A stretch of DNA of 48,912 nucleotides from CAZHJG01 sp964533425 (GTDB taxonomy: Bacteria; Patescibacteriota; Saccharimonadia; Saccharimonadales; UBA4665): assembly GCA_964533425.1 (NCBI GenBank), contig CAZHJG010000002.1, forward strand, positions 1 to 48,912, in the 5' to 3' direction. Shown in pieces: positions 1 through 9,410 of this stretch; positions within the stretch are counted from its first letter, which is position 1, and each line of letters begins with the position of its first letter. The translations under genes and the position numbers were made by a program. The notes beneath the pieces are model-generated. The model made no database searches, was not told the origin of the DNA, and was given only the letters and a program-made list of their open reading frames with translations.

Positions 1-2
1 GC

Positions 3-467
3 CCAACTTTATCATTCTCGGTTTCGCCAAACTCAGCCAATGTGGGTAGCTTTTTGCCAAATACCATCGTCACCAGCCCTAACATATCGTTCACCTATGC
101 TACCAACGGTGCTTCCGGGGGCGGCATTTACGTGATGGGTAAAAATTCCGGCTTCTTCAGCACCTCAAAAAGTTTCACCATATCAGCTGTGACTGGCGAC
201 TTGAGCTCCCTGAGCCAGGGCTTTGGTATTCAGGCAACCAACCCCAGCCAGACTTCAGGGGGACCGCTAACTACCGTCAGTCCTTATAATGGTAGCGGCA
301 ATAACGTTGGGGCAGAGTCCACCACCTTTGCTCAAATGTTTACAACCAGCGCATCGATTATTGGCGGTACGGCTACAGCAAATGTGCAAGTAAAAGCCCC
401 GCAAACCGCGCCGCCTGCTTCTGACTACAACGAAGTCTTTACTTTTATTGCCTCGGCTAGCTTTTAA
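3..467 (+). CDS. Secreted beta-sandwich surface protein, 5' end outside window
   Basis: The reading frame is open to the left edge, so this is the C-terminal part of a longer protein; the GTG at 42 is only an internal codon. The visible part is rich in Ser, Thr, Gly and Asn, and its start (TLSFSVSPNSANVGS) aligns with the internal segment TFTLSLSGSTDSFSGN of the two downstream paralogues at 1723 and 2848. It ends in the same way, with a Y-x-(D/E)-x-x-x-F/V strand followed by ASF or GSF, which looks like the last strand of an Ig-like or spore-coat-U-like sandwich. I infer a secreted surface subunit, divergent from the other two. The membrane-anchored DUF916-like gene starts 63 nt downstream. 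Confidence 0.7.
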   Translation, partial: PTLSFSVSPNSANVGSFLPNTIVTSPNISFTYATNGASGGGIYVMGKNSGFFSTSKSFTISAVTGDLSSLSQGFGIQATNPSQTSGGPLTTVSPYNGSGNNVGAESTTFAQMFTTSASIIGGTATANVQVKAPQTAPPASDYNEVFTFIASASF

Positions 468-516
468 TAAACAAAAAGTTAACATGTTAAGTGTGTTATG
501 AGTGCGCCACGTCCGT

Positions 517-522
517 TATACT
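517..522 (+). promoter_or_regulatory. -10 box giving a leaderless mRNA for the gene at 531
   Basis: TATACT lies 8 nt before ATG 531, so transcription would begin at or within 1-2 nt of the start codon. No Shine-Dalgarno sequence is present. No good -35 box is visible. Confidence 0.5.
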
Positions 523-530
523 ACATAGCC

Positions 531-1589
531 ATGAAGCAGTGGAGACGTGCTATAAGCCTGTTGCTGGCAGTATCTATAGTTACTGGCTTGGCTAGTATGC
601 CGGGTACGGCTCACGCCGCTGGTAGCGGGATCAGTCTCACGACTTCTCCAGTTTCGCTTGATCTAATGGTGCAGTCCGGAACCAGTGTGACGCGCACCTT
701 GCTCGTCATGAATAATGGAACGACACCGGTAAAAATCACCATGCAACTGGATGAATTCAGCGCCAAGGGTACCGACGGCCAGGCCATTATTACCCAACCA
801 GCGCCCAACGATCCTTCTCCCGGCTGGGTCAGCTTTTCGCCGAAAAGCTTTATTGCCCAGCCAAGCGTCTGGATGCCTGTAAAAATGACCATCAACCTGC
901 CCAAAAATGCCCAACTGGGTTATTACTATGCTGCGGTCTTTGCGCCTGACATTGGCACCAAAGCCGGCAATCACACTAATGTCATTAAGGGTAGTAACGG
1001 TATTTTGGTGCTGGTGGACACCCAATCTGGCAATGAAAAGCGGACCGTTGATATTGCAAGTTTCACGAGCAGCAAAAAAATTTACGAATACTTACCAGCG
1101 TCATTTACCGTTAGCGTACATAATAATGGCAATATCTACCTGGCGCCCTATGGCAATATCTACATCAGCAAAAGCGCTGACTCCACCCACACTATCGATG
1201 TCCTGAAAGTGAACCCGAACGGTGGGAACGTGCTGCCAGATTCATATCGGAATTTTAGCGCGACCTGGAGCAATGGCTCACCGGCCTTTGTCAATAAAAC
1301 AATTGCCGGCCAGGCAGTCAGGGATAAATCAGGCCAACCGGTGCAACGCCTCAGCTGGGATTTCTCGCACGGCAAAAAACTTCGCTTTGGAAAATATTAC
1401 GCCAAACTAACGCTGATATATAACAATGGCAAGCAGACCATTCCGCTGACGAGTACAATTTCGTTTTGGGTATTGCCGTGGAAGATAATTGGCGGCTTCA
1501 TAATTGTATTGGCGGCGATCATTGCTGGCCTGTGGTTCGGGCGGGAACGTATTGGAAGGGCTTTGAAGGTTTTGGCTGGCAAAGCGTAA
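531..1589 (+). CDS. Membrane-anchored DUF916/DUF3324-like surface protein
   Basis: A protein of 352 residues with a Lys/Arg-rich start, an N-terminal signal peptide ending near AHA-AG, two Ig-like regions and a C-terminal membrane helix (about residues 318-338) followed by basic residues. The N-terminal Ig-like region (MNNGTTPVKITMQL, then YYYAAVFAP) matches the pattern of DUF916, the peptidoglycan-binding half of WxL-interacting proteins; the second region would be DUF3324-like. In Firmicutes such proteins sit beside secreted WxL proteins and hold them at the wall; here it lies between homologous secreted sandwich proteins. An in-frame ATG at 498 exists, but ATG 531 is chosen because a TATACT box (517-522) ends 8 nt before it and the signal peptide begins there. 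Family assignment is by pattern only. Confidence 0.65.
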   Translation: MKQWRRAISLLLAVSIVTGLASMPGTAHAAGSGISLTTSPVSLDLMVQSGTSVTRTLLVMNNGTTPVKITMQLDEFSAKGTDGQAIITQPAPNDPSPGWVSFSPKSFIAQPSVWMPVKMTINLPKNAQLGYYYAAVFAPDIGTKAGNHTNVIKGSNGILVLVDTQSGNEKRTVDIASFTSSKKIYEYLPASFTVSVHNNGNIYLAPYGNIYISKSADSTHTIDVLKVNPNGGNVLPDSYRNFSATWSNGSPAFVNKTIAGQAVRDKSGQPVQRLSWDFSHGKKLRFGKYYAKLTLIYNNGKQTIPLTSTISFWVLPWKIIGGFIIVLAAIIAGLWFGRERIGRALKVLAGKA

Positions 1590-1655
1590 ATTTTCGCCAC
1601 CCTTGATAAACGTGGAAATAATCCACAGAAAAGACAAATAAAGCACCCAAAATAG

Positions 1656-1682
1656 TTGACTTCATCAAACTTATGCTAAAAT
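1656..1682 (+). promoter_or_regulatory. Promoter of the surface protein gene at 1723
   Basis: TTGACT (1656-1661) is followed after 15 nt by TAAAAT (1677-1682), which is preceded by TGC (extended -10). The same arrangement is repeated before the paralogue at 2848. The predicted leader is about 30 nt and A-rich without a clear Shine-Dalgarno motif. Confidence 0.55.
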
Positions 1683-1722
1683 GTGGGCAGTACCTCGAGA
1701 AACATTAAGAAAACATTAAATT

Positions 1723-2742
1723 ATGAAAAAAATGACCCGGGTGAGAATACTGATACTTGCGCTGGCGCTAGTGCTGGCAAACTTTACGTTCGTCATTCCT
1801 AAAGTATTTGCTGGCACACTCACCAAAACCAATATTTTAGAAATTGGCGGGGCCAGTAATGCCAATCCAATGATTGTTAGTGACGGTCAGCAAGTAGCAA
1901 TTGACTTTAAAACCGTAGGTGCTGGTGCCACCACCGCATCGGTAAACTTCAACAACTTTAGTGGTGGCACAGTTAATACCACACAAAGTATTAGCAGTAC
2001 CGGCTGTACAACGTATTTCCCTAATGCCACATTGCTGCCGGGCGGCTCTCTGGCTGCCTCGGGTTCCGGCACTACCGTCAGTATTACTGGCATTACTGCG
2101 CTGTCGGCCACGACTGAATACTGTACAATTTTGACTTCCACGACCGCTGTTACTAATCCCAGTGGCGGTGGCGTATACAGCGCGCTAGTAACTGTCGGTT
2201 CAGATAGCCAGAACGCAGCATTTGATGTACTGGCTTCTGGTGCCAACGCTTACTCAATCACCGGTACTGTTGCACCAACCTTTACCTTGTCACTGAGCGG
2301 TTCGACTGACTCTTTCTCGGGCAACCTCTCAGCCTCTGCCCTTACCCTTTCAAGCGGTATCACTGCCACGGTGAATACCAACGCTCCCTCGGGGTGGAGC
2401 CTGTATGCCAAAGATAGCAATGCGGGGTTGACGTCGGCCTCGGCTGGCCACACCATCGCCTCAGTTTCGCCGGGCAGTAACATAACCATGAACGGCGGTG
2501 CGATCGGCACCGAAAAATACGCCCTAGGTGTCAGCGCTAATAACACCACCAACTATGCCTACAACAGCGGCACCACCGGTGGCGGACTCAGCAGCACAGC
2601 CTTCAACCAAATCGCTACCAGCGCCTCAGCCGCCAATGGAGTCACCCAGGTTCTACACGAACTGACGGATATCTCAGCCACCACCCAACCTGGCGCTGAC
2701 TATACAGACACTATCACCGTCATTGGTACTGGTTCCTTCTAA
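1723..2742 (+). CDS. Secreted beta-sandwich surface protein, tandem paralogue 1
   Basis: A 339-residue protein with a clear signal peptide (basic start, hydrophobic core, cleavage likely after VFA). The mature part is almost free of charge and rich in Thr, Ser, Gly, Ala and Asn. Two Cys residues (in GCTTYFPNA and EYCTILTS) probably form a disulfide. A second half begins at TFTLSLSGS and ends with the strand DYTDTITVIGTGSF. It is about three-quarters identical to the next gene along its whole length, and its second half is homologous to the truncated gene at the left edge. No known domain is recognised with certainty; the final strand is reminiscent of pilin or spore-coat-U folds. I infer an abundant surface subunit, because each copy has its own strong promoter. 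Confidence 0.75.
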   Translation: MKKMTRVRILILALALVLANFTFVIPKVFAGTLTKTNILEIGGASNANPMIVSDGQQVAIDFKTVGAGATTASVNFNNFSGGTVNTTQSISSTGCTTYFPNATLLPGGSLAASGSGTTVSITGITALSATTEYCTILTSTTAVTNPSGGGVYSALVTVGSDSQNAAFDVLASGANAYSITGTVAPTFTLSLSGSTDSFSGNLSASALTLSSGITATVNTNAPSGWSLYAKDSNAGLTSASAGHTIASVSPGSNITMNGGAIGTEKYALGVSANNTTNYAYNSGTTGGGLSSTAFNQIATSASAANGVTQVLHELTDISATTQPGADYTDTITVIGTGSF

Positions 2743-2786
2743 ACCGCTTTTACAAACAAAAATAAACAGGAAAGACAAAATCGCGC

Positions 2787-2813
2787 TTGACTTTAAAACG
2801 GTTATACTAATAA
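2787..2813 (+). promoter_or_regulatory. Promoter of the surface protein gene at 2848
   Basis: TTGACT (2787-2792) is followed after 15 nt by TAATAA (2808-2813); a TATACT also lies at 2803-2808. The -35 sequence, the spacing and the TTATRC before the -10 box copy the promoter at 1656, so the promoter was duplicated with the gene. Confidence 0.5.
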
Positions 2814-2847
2814 TTAATTGCAGGATTAACTTAAAACAAAAACAAAT

Positions 2848-3870
2848 ATGAAAAAAAGTAAGTTCTCAAAAGCTAAGATTTATTTTTTGGTGTTGGCACT
2901 CGTACTTGCCAATGCCGTGGTTCTGCTACCAAAAGCTTCAGCCAGCACACTGACCAAGACGTCTATCCTTGAGCTGGGCGGAGCCAGTAATGCTAACCCC
3001 ATGATAGCCAGCGATGGCCAGTCGTTTGCACTAGATTTCAAAACCGTGGCTTCTGGCGCCACGTCAGTAACCGTTAATTTCAATAACTTCAGTGGTGGCT
3101 CTGTAAACGCTACCCAAAGCGTCTCCAGCACCGGCTGTACCACTTACTTCCCGAACGCCACATTATTACCTGGCTCGCTGACAGCAGCTGGCTCCAGCAA
3201 CACTATAACTATCAGCAACGTCACAGCTCTATCGGCCACCACCGAATACTGTACCGTCCTGACTTCCACGAGTGCTGTTACCAACCCGGCCTCACCTGGT
3301 GTCTATGGTGCACTAGTAACCGCAGGTTCAGACAGCCAGAGCGTGGGCTTTGACGTGCTTAATTCTGGCGACAACGCCTACTCCATCACTGGTACTGTTG
3401 GTCAGACCTTCACCTTGTCGCTTAGTGGCAACACCGACTCCTTCCCCGGTAATCTGTCCGCTTCCGCTCTAACCGTTTCCAACGGCATTACAGCCACAGT
3501 AAGCACCAACGCAAACTCCGGCTGGAGTTTGTATGCCAAAGATTCCAACGCCGGTCTAAACTCCACCAGCGCTGGCCACACGATCGCTACAGTGTCGCCA
3601 GGCAGCAACGTGACCATGAACGGTGGGGCAATCGGTAGTGAGAAGTACGCGTTAGGCGTCAGCGCTAACAACACCACCAACTATGCCTACAACGCCGGCA
3701 CCACTGGCGGTGGTTTGAGCAACACAGCCTTCAACCAAATCGCTACCAGCGCTTCCGCCGGCTCTGGTGTGACCCAAGTGCTGCACGAATTAGCTGATAT
3801 TTCTTCCACGACCCAGCCTGGCGCCGACTACACCGATACGGTTACTGTCATCGGTGCTGGCTCATTCTAG
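2848..3870 (+). CDS. Secreted beta-sandwich surface protein, tandem paralogue 2
   Basis: A 340-residue paralogue of the gene at 1723 with the same architecture: signal peptide (cleavage likely after ASA), an N-terminal sandwich region with two conserved Cys, a second region starting TFTLSLSGN, and the terminal strand DYTDTVTVIGAGSF. Most differences are synonymous or conservative, so both copies appear functional. The gene has its own promoter and is followed after 23 nt by the second DUF916-like gene, giving the alternation secreted subunit / membrane-anchored partner seen twice in this locus. The molecular role is unknown; a surface layer or fibre subunit is an inference. Confidence 0.75.
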   Translation: MKKSKFSKAKIYFLVLALVLANAVVLLPKASASTLTKTSILELGGASNANPMIASDGQSFALDFKTVASGATSVTVNFNNFSGGSVNATQSVSSTGCTTYFPNATLLPGSLTAAGSSNTITISNVTALSATTEYCTVLTSTSAVTNPASPGVYGALVTAGSDSQSVGFDVLNSGDNAYSITGTVGQTFTLSLSGNTDSFPGNLSASALTVSNGITATVSTNANSGWSLYAKDSNAGLNSTSAGHTIATVSPGSNVTMNGGAIGSEKYALGVSANNTTNYAYNAGTTGGGLSNTAFNQIATSASAGSGVTQVLHELADISSTTQPGADYTDTVTVIGAGSF

Positions 3871-3881
3871 AACGCATCCTA

Positions 3882-3887
3882 TATACT
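3882..3887 (+). promoter_or_regulatory. -10 box placing transcription at GTG 3894
   Basis: TATACT ends 6 nt before GTG 3894, so the mRNA would start at the initiation codon itself. Confidence 0.5.
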
Positions 3888-3893
3888 GGTTAG

Positions 3894-4868
3894 GTGATAA
3901 TTGCCGCGAGACGGTTACGCTTGGGCGGGTTGGCTATGCTTCTGGCGCTGCTGTCGATGAGTGCCGCCTATGCGGCTGGTCCGACTTCGGCCTCAACAAC
4001 CTCAAACCTGTCTGTTTCTCCGGCCATTGAGCAGCTCAATTTGAGCCCAAATCAGGACACCGTATCTTTCCAAACCACAGTTGTTAATAACAGCTCTGCG
4101 CCGGCTACAATTCAGGTTCAAATGAGCGACTTCACGGCCCTGAACACCACCGGAAGCGTGTCATTCCTAGGCACCCATTACAAGAATAGCAATCTACATG
4201 GGCTGGCGCAGTCAATGCACGTTGCCAATCCTACGTTGGTGGTGGGTGCCAACTCCAACCAAACAGTGCCAATTACGATTACCAACGCCAGTCATTTGGC
4301 CCCCGGCGGGCATTATGGCGCAGTAATTTTTAAAATTCTGCCAACACCGACCTCTCTGCACGGTAGTGGGTTATCGACCAATGAGGAAGTATCTGTCCTA
4401 GTATTTCTCACTACGTCCAGTGGTCGCACTCAAACCATTTCCCTAAGTAATCCGCAACTTAATACTATAGCCACTAAATTTCCCAGCACGCTCAATCTTG
4501 ATTTTGCTAACACCGGTAACACGCAGACTACGCCTCACGGAATAGTCACGCTTACTAACAACCAAAATCAGGAATTAGCGCGGGGAATTATCAATGTTGA
4601 CTCGGGCCTGGTTCTGCCCGCTACTGACCGGTTGTACCAGGTTAACCTGATATACTCCAAGCACACTTTTACCCCCGGTTGGTATAAGCTTCATGTGACA
4701 TATCAAGCCGACGCCGGGCTGCGTCAAATCACTTACACGAAACGCTTCTTTTACCTGAGCCGTACGCTGTTATGGCTGACAGTACTGTTGGTCTTGCTCG
4801 CCCTCGCTACCAGCTCATATCTAGCCCATAGAGGCTACAAAAAGTATCGACTTCGACCCAAACCGTAA
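3894..4868 (+). CDS. Membrane-anchored DUF916/DUF3324-like protein, second copy
   Basis: A 324-residue protein with a signal peptide (cleavage near AYA-AG), a DUF916-like Ig region (NNSSAPATIQVQMSDF, then GGHYGAVIFKI), a second Ig-like region and a C-terminal membrane helix (about 290-310) followed by a basic tail. It has the same architecture as the protein at 531 though the sequences are divergent. The GTG start is favoured by its position directly before the signal peptide and 6 nt after a TATACT box. By analogy with WxL-interacting proteins of Gram-positive bacteria it could tether the neighbouring secreted sandwich protein to the envelope; that role is inferred from architecture and gene order only. 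Confidence 0.65.
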   Translation: MIIAARRLRLGGLAMLLALLSMSAAYAAGPTSASTTSNLSVSPAIEQLNLSPNQDTVSFQTTVVNNSSAPATIQVQMSDFTALNTTGSVSFLGTHYKNSNLHGLAQSMHVANPTLVVGANSNQTVPITITNASHLAPGGHYGAVIFKILPTPTSLHGSGLSTNEEVSVLVFLTTSSGRTQTISLSNPQLNTIATKFPSTLNLDFANTGNTQTTPHGIVTLTNNQNQELARGIINVDSGLVLPATDRLYQVNLIYSKHTFTPGWYKLHVTYQADAGLRQITYTKRFFYLSRTLLWLTVLLVLLALATSSYLAHRGYKKYRLRPKP

Positions 4869-4874
4869 GCGGCA

Positions 4875-4903
4875 TTGTTCTCCCCTGTTAAATCTGCTAT
4901 AGT
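4875..4903 (+). promoter_or_regulatory. Promoter of the giant adhesin gene
   Basis: TTGTTC (4875-4880), a 17-nt spacer ending in TGC, then TATAGT (4898-4903). The leader of about 20 nt contains the purine run AAGGGGG upstream of ATG 4929. Confidence 0.55.
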
Positions 4904-4928
4904 TTAAGGGGGAAAATAAGAAAGATTT

Positions 4929-7900
4929 ATGTTGAGTAAACGAGGCGTTGTGCTTGGCGTAGCCACTGTATCGCTGGGTTTACTTTTTTCTGTTTTTGGA
5001 CTGTTATTATCACCAGAGAAGACCGCGGCGGTCACCGGCATAAACCAGGAGGTCAGCTTCGAGGGTAAGATTGTCGACGGCTCAGGCTTGAACCTGGCCG
5101 ACAACACCTACAACATGGAATTTAAGATCTACACGGCGGCCGGTTCCTGTAACCCGACCACTGGTGTAGGCTGCACCCTAGGCTGGACGGAAGACTGGCT
5201 GGTTAGTGCCAGCCACGGCGTTACTACTTCCAGTGGTACGTTCGAAGTCAATCTAGACTCTATTGCGGCGAACAACTTCTCCGGCATCGACTTCAACACC
5301 AATCCACTTTATCTGTCGATCCAAGTTGGCAACACCTCATCTTGTACTCCGTCTGGCAACTTTACGGCAAACTGTGGTGGAGACGGGGAAATGAAGCCGT
5401 ACATCCTGCTGACTTCTTCGCCTTATGCCCTCAACTCTGGTTTACTCGGTGGCTTGGCGGCTTCTTCGTTCGGACAACTGGCCGCCAACGAAACCTTTAC
5501 TGGTACCAATACCTTTCAGCCGACCACTAATATCACCTCTGTTAAAATCCTTCAAAATTCCTCCGGCTCCTTTGGCCAAGACGTTTTTGATGTCCAAGGC
5601 TCTGGCGGTGCCAGCAACTTTATTCAGGTGACCAGTACGGCGGCCAACCAAGGCGCTGTAACTATTCAGTCTTTGGGATCAAATGCTCTAAACCTGAATT
5701 CCGGGTCCAACACTGTATCTGTTGGCGCCACGAATATTACCGGAACCGGAGCGCTCACCGTGGCGGCCGGTGGTTCAGCCACAAACCTCGACCTGGAAGG
5801 TGCCACCACCGGTTCGGTCAGCGTGGGCACGAGCGCTAACAACAAGACGGTCAACATCGGTGCGGTTGGCTCAACGGCCAACACTACCACGCTGAACCTG
5901 GCCAACTCAACCGGAGCCGCGCAAACTGTAAGTATTGGCTCGACGAATACGACCAGCTCCACCACCATAAAAGGCGGCACAGGCTCTGGCGCCGGCGGCA
6001 TAATTCTTAACCCCGGTGGTGCGTCTAACTCCGGCGTTGTCGTTATGCCCAGCGCGGACTCCACGGCGGTTTTCCAGATTCAAAACGCGTCCAGTAGCTC
6101 GTTGTTCAACGTTGATACCAACGGATTGAATATCGCCCTGAACGGTAATATAACCGTAAGCGGTGCTGGCAGCACACTGTTTTCGGACGGTTTCGAATCG
6201 GGCACCATGGGTGCTTGGACGAATACCGGCATGACGGTGCAAACTTCTACGGTGCATTCCGGTGCTGACGCTGCGCAAGCTGCTTATACCGCCGGTTCCA
6301 CTAAATTCGCCACCGGCAACTTGTCGAGCAGCTCGTCCTCTGTCTATTACCGGGCCTATGTCTACATTGCCGGCAACACCAATAGCAATGGTAACGACCT
6401 CATGCAGGTCATCGCTTCCGCCAACGCTTTCACGGTGTTTATCACTAACAGTGGCAGCGGCAACGTTGTTTGTTTATTCAACAGCGTGACGTCAGGTAGT
6501 ACCTGCGGCACGGCGACTATGTCCATTACCACTTGGCACGAGATGGAACTGCGCGTTAACACCGGAACCAGCGGTAGTTGGCAGCTCAGTATGGATGGCA
6601 TATTGGTAGCTAGCGCAAGCGGCGTCAACATGGGCTCATCAAATGCAACCTCGATCGAGATCGGTGAAGGCAACGCTGGCAAGAGCAGCCTGACCAGCAA
6701 CTACGATGATGTGCTCGTCACAGGCAACGTCGCATCGTTTACTGTGAACGGGCCTTCTACGCTGGGCGGCAGTGTGCTGGCCAAGCCTGTTTCCGACAGC
6801 ACAAGTGCTTTCCAGATTCAGACTAGTACCGGCAACAATCTACTAGCTGTCGACACCACTAATAGTCAGATCATTTTAGGCAAAGCAGGGACGCTAACCG
6901 CAAAGCTGGTCTTAGCAAGTAGCGGCTCAAGCAGCTTCACGGCCTCGATTCAAGCCAATGCTAGCCCTACCGCAAATATAAACTGGGTACTACCAGCCGC
7001 AGACAGCGCCGGCTGCTTGCAATCCAACGGCTCCGGCACCTTATCGATTGCAGCTTGTGGTGACACGCACGTCGACGATTTAACCGCGACCACTGCAACC
7101 TGGAATAAACCGACCAATGCCTTATTGCTGATCGTCGAATTGATTGGCGGCGGAGGTGGCGGCGGAGGTGGCGGCGGAGGTAGCAGCGGCACCACGGCCG
7201 CGACCGGCGGCGGTGCAGGCGGAGGTGGCGCTTACGTAACTAAAACTTTTGCGGCTTCAAATGTGGCCGCGGGAAACCAGACTATTACCGTTGGCGCTGC
7301 GACAGGTAACGCAGCCGGCGGCACGAACACTACGGGAACCAATGGCGGCGGCGGTAATAGCACCACTTTCTTAACAACGCCGATTCTAACGGCCTTCGGC
7401 GGCGGCGGCGGCTCCAGAGGCAACAACAGCGCCACCCTGTCCGGTGGTGGTGGCGGCGGCGGCTCCACCGGAGCCGGCTCTTCATCGGCATCTTCGGCGA
7501 CCGGCGGAGCAGGCGGATTGCCTGGTCTAACGGCTGCTGCAACCGGTGCCGCTGCTGGCGCCCCTGGTACACAGAACCCAGGCAACGGCGGAGGAGGTGG
7601 TGGTAATGGTGCTGCCGGCGGTAATGGCGGCTTAGCCAACTGGGGTGGCGGCGGTGGAGCCGGATCGAACCTTGGTGGTACAGCTGGTAACGCTGGCGGT
7701 AGCTCAGGGCACGGCGCGGCAGGCGGCGGTGCCGGCGGCAGCTGTGCGGCGACTTGCGCTGCGACAGCCGGTGGTGCCGGTGGTGCTGTTCCTTCTGGTG
7801 CTGCCGGTGGTGGCGGAACTGCAGGCGCTGCTGCTTCATGTGCTACTACAGGTTCAGGTGGTGCTGGAACGGCAAGTACTAGCATGTACGGCGGTGCTGG

Positions 7901-9407
7901 CGGTGGCGGTGGAGCGAGCATTGTCGCTGGCGCGGGCTGTACAGGTGGCGCAGGTGGTGCTCCTGGTGGCGGTGGAGGCGGGGGTGGCGCCTCAGGCTTG
8001 TCTTCGGCCGCTGGCGGAACAGGCGGCGCTGGGGCGCGAGGCGAGGCCAAGATTTGGACACTGCGGGGGGCAGGAGCCGACCTTGCAGAAATCTACTGCA
8101 CAAACGACGCACAGTTACAGTCGGGTGACACAGTTGCCATAGATCCTACACTCAAGGCGGGTGTCCAAAAAACAGCCAAGGCTTATGACAAGAACGCGGT
8201 AGGCATAATTTCAACTAATCCAGGTCTGGTTACCGGTAGCGTAGAAGACCAATGCGTCAAACCTGTGCTCGTAGCCTTATCTGGACGTGTGCCGGTTCAT
8301 GTCTCAATGGAAAACGGCCCAATCCAACCCGGCGATTACCTGACACCCTCCTCCACACCAGGGGTGGCCATGAAAGCTACTAAAGCAGGCCTAATAATCG
8401 GGCAAGCTCTAACAGGTGATGACGGCAGTATGCCCCCAGACGACCAATTCGTAGTGGCCTTCGTTAAGAACGGTGATTACAATGGCAGCGGAATCAACGA
8501 TGTCGTGCCACAGACTACTCCAGTCGATTCCTCCACTGATTCATCTGCAACTGCTGCGCCGGACGAAGAAATGCAAGCTCTGCGGTACTTCATGGGTTGG
8601 AAGAACCAAGCTGTCGATACCAGCGATCTGACATCGGATGGGCTATCCGAAGTCATGACCGACCGCATAAGCGCCGATGTTGACGTCATAACGCCTTCGG
8701 TAATCGCCGATAAAGTTGCCACCAATACCATCACCCCGTCAACCACCGGCAACATAACGATTGATCCAGGCCAAAACGGCAGCGTCTTCATCAAGAATAA
8801 GAACGGTGATAACAGCTTCAGCATCGACGCCGATGGCAACGCCCAATTTGGTGTTGACCTGAATGTGCTCGGAAAGATGGAGGTTGGCGGCGATTTAACT
8901 ATCAACGGCGATTCGCTGTTTGGTGGCAACGCCACCTTTGCCAAGATGGCTCAATTCCTTGGGGACACAACATTCAACGGCGATGTGAATGCCAACGGCC
9001 GCGTGACCTTCAACAATGATGCCGGCGGCATCGCTATTATTAAGGACGGTGACACTCGCGTTAACGTTAAATTTGGTAAAGAATATGCTCAATCGCCTAT
9101 CATCACTGCGTCACTGGTATCAGACCAGGTACGCTTAAGCGATGGTACCATCGAAGATCCGCAGCTCAAAGAACAACGTTTGTTTGACGCCGGCTACAAC
9201 TACTTAGTTTCCAATGTGACCACCAAAGGCTTTACAATAGTATTGAGCAAGAAGGCGGCGGAGGACATTCAGTTCAACTGGTCAGCTGTGGCAGTCAATA
9301 ACGCTAACACCTTCACGTCAAGCCAAAACGGTGCTCCATCGGGCGGTACAACCAACAATACCTCGACCAATGACAACTCACCTTCATCAACCTCATCAGG
9401 ACCGTAA
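4929..9407 (+). CDS. Giant glycine-rich adhesin with tail-fibre-like domains
   Basis: A 1492-residue surface protein. In order: signal peptide or anchor (1-35); a domain typical of CPR surface proteins (FEGKIVDGSGLNLADNTYNM, then LTSSPYALNSGLLGG); Ser/Thr/Asn-rich beta repeats; a laminin-G/concanavalin-like region (about 415-600, beginning DGFESGTMGAW); a glycine-rich domain (about 719-1037, opening TWNKPTNALLLIVELIGGGG), of the type found in phage tail fibres; a region with GRVPVHVSMENGPIQPGDYL, typical of endosialidase-chaperone or peptidase-G2-like segments; a beta-helix/coiled segment; and an H-type-lectin-like C-terminal module (VKFGKEYAQSPIITASLV to FNWSAVAVNN). I infer an attachment protein on the cell surface. 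Domain names rest on motif recall, not a search. It lies 60 nt after the DUF916-like gene and 3 nt before a small membrane protein gene. Confidence 0.8.
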   Translation: MLSKRGVVLGVATVSLGLLFSVFGLLLSPEKTAAVTGINQEVSFEGKIVDGSGLNLADNTYNMEFKIYTAAGSCNPTTGVGCTLGWTEDWLVSASHGVTTSSGTFEVNLDSIAANNFSGIDFNTNPLYLSIQVGNTSSCTPSGNFTANCGGDGEMKPYILLTSSPYALNSGLLGGLAASSFGQLAANETFTGTNTFQPTTNITSVKILQNSSGSFGQDVFDVQGSGGASNFIQVTSTAANQGAVTIQSLGSNALNLNSGSNTVSVGATNITGTGALTVAAGGSATNLDLEGATTGSVSVGTSANNKTVNIGAVGSTANTTTLNLANSTGAAQTVSIGSTNTTSSTTIKGGTGSGAGGIILNPGGASNSGVVVMPSADSTAVFQIQNASSSSLFNVDTNGLNIALNGNITVSGAGSTLFSDGFESGTMGAWTNTGMTVQTSTVHSGADAAQAAYTAGSTKFATGNLSSSSSSVYYRAYVYIAGNTNSNGNDLMQVIASANAFTVFITNSGSGNVVCLFNSVTSGSTCGTATMSITTWHEMELRVNTGTSGSWQLSMDGILVASASGVNMGSSNATSIEIGEGNAGKSSLTSNYDDVLVTGNVASFTVNGPSTLGGSVLAKPVSDSTSAFQIQTSTGNNLLAVDTTNSQIILGKAGTLTAKLVLASSGSSSFTASIQANASPTANINWVLPAADSAGCLQSNGSGTLSIAACGDTHVDDLTATTATWNKPTNALLLIVELIGGGGGGGGGGGGSSGTTAATGGGAGGGGAYVTKTFAASNVAAGNQTITVGAATGNAAGGTNTTGTNGGGGNSTTFLTTPILTAFGGGGGSRGNNSATLSGGGGGGGSTGAGSSSASSATGGAGGLPGLTAAATGAAAGAPGTQNPGNGGGGGGNGAAGGNGGLANWGGGGGAGSNLGGTAGNAGGSSGHGAAGGGAGGSCAATCAATAGGAGGAVPSGAAGGGGTAGAAASCATTGSGGAGTASTSMYGGAGGGGGASIVAGAGCTGGAGGAPGGGGGGGGASGLSSAAGGTGGAGARGEAKIWTLRGAGADLAEIYCTNDAQLQSGDTVAIDPTLKAGVQKTAKAYDKNAVGIISTNPGLVTGSVEDQCVKPVLVALSGRVPVHVSMENGPIQPGDYLTPSSTPGVAMKATKAGLIIGQALTGDDGSMPPDDQFVVAFVKNGDYNGSGINDVVPQTTPVDSSTDSSATAAPDEEMQALRYFMGWKNQAVDTSDLTSDGLSEVMTDRISADVDVITPSVIADKVATNTITPSTTGNITIDPGQNGSVFIKNKNGDNSFSIDADGNAQFGVDLNVLGKMEVGGDLTINGDSLFGGNATFAKMAQFLGDTTFNGDVNANGRVTFNNDAGGIAIIKDGDTRVNVKFGKEYAQSPIITASLVSDQVRLSDGTIEDPQLKEQRLFDAGYNYLVSNVTTKGFTIVLSKKAAEDIQFNWSAVAVNNANTFTSSQNGAPSGGTTNNTSTNDNSPSSTSSGP

Positions 9408-9410
9408 TAA

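Noticed and set aside
7232..8050. A 272-codon Pro-rich open frame on the minus strand
   Set aside because: It is the antisense of GGN glycine codons in the adhesin; no ribosome-binding site and a composition explained by the plus-strand repeats.
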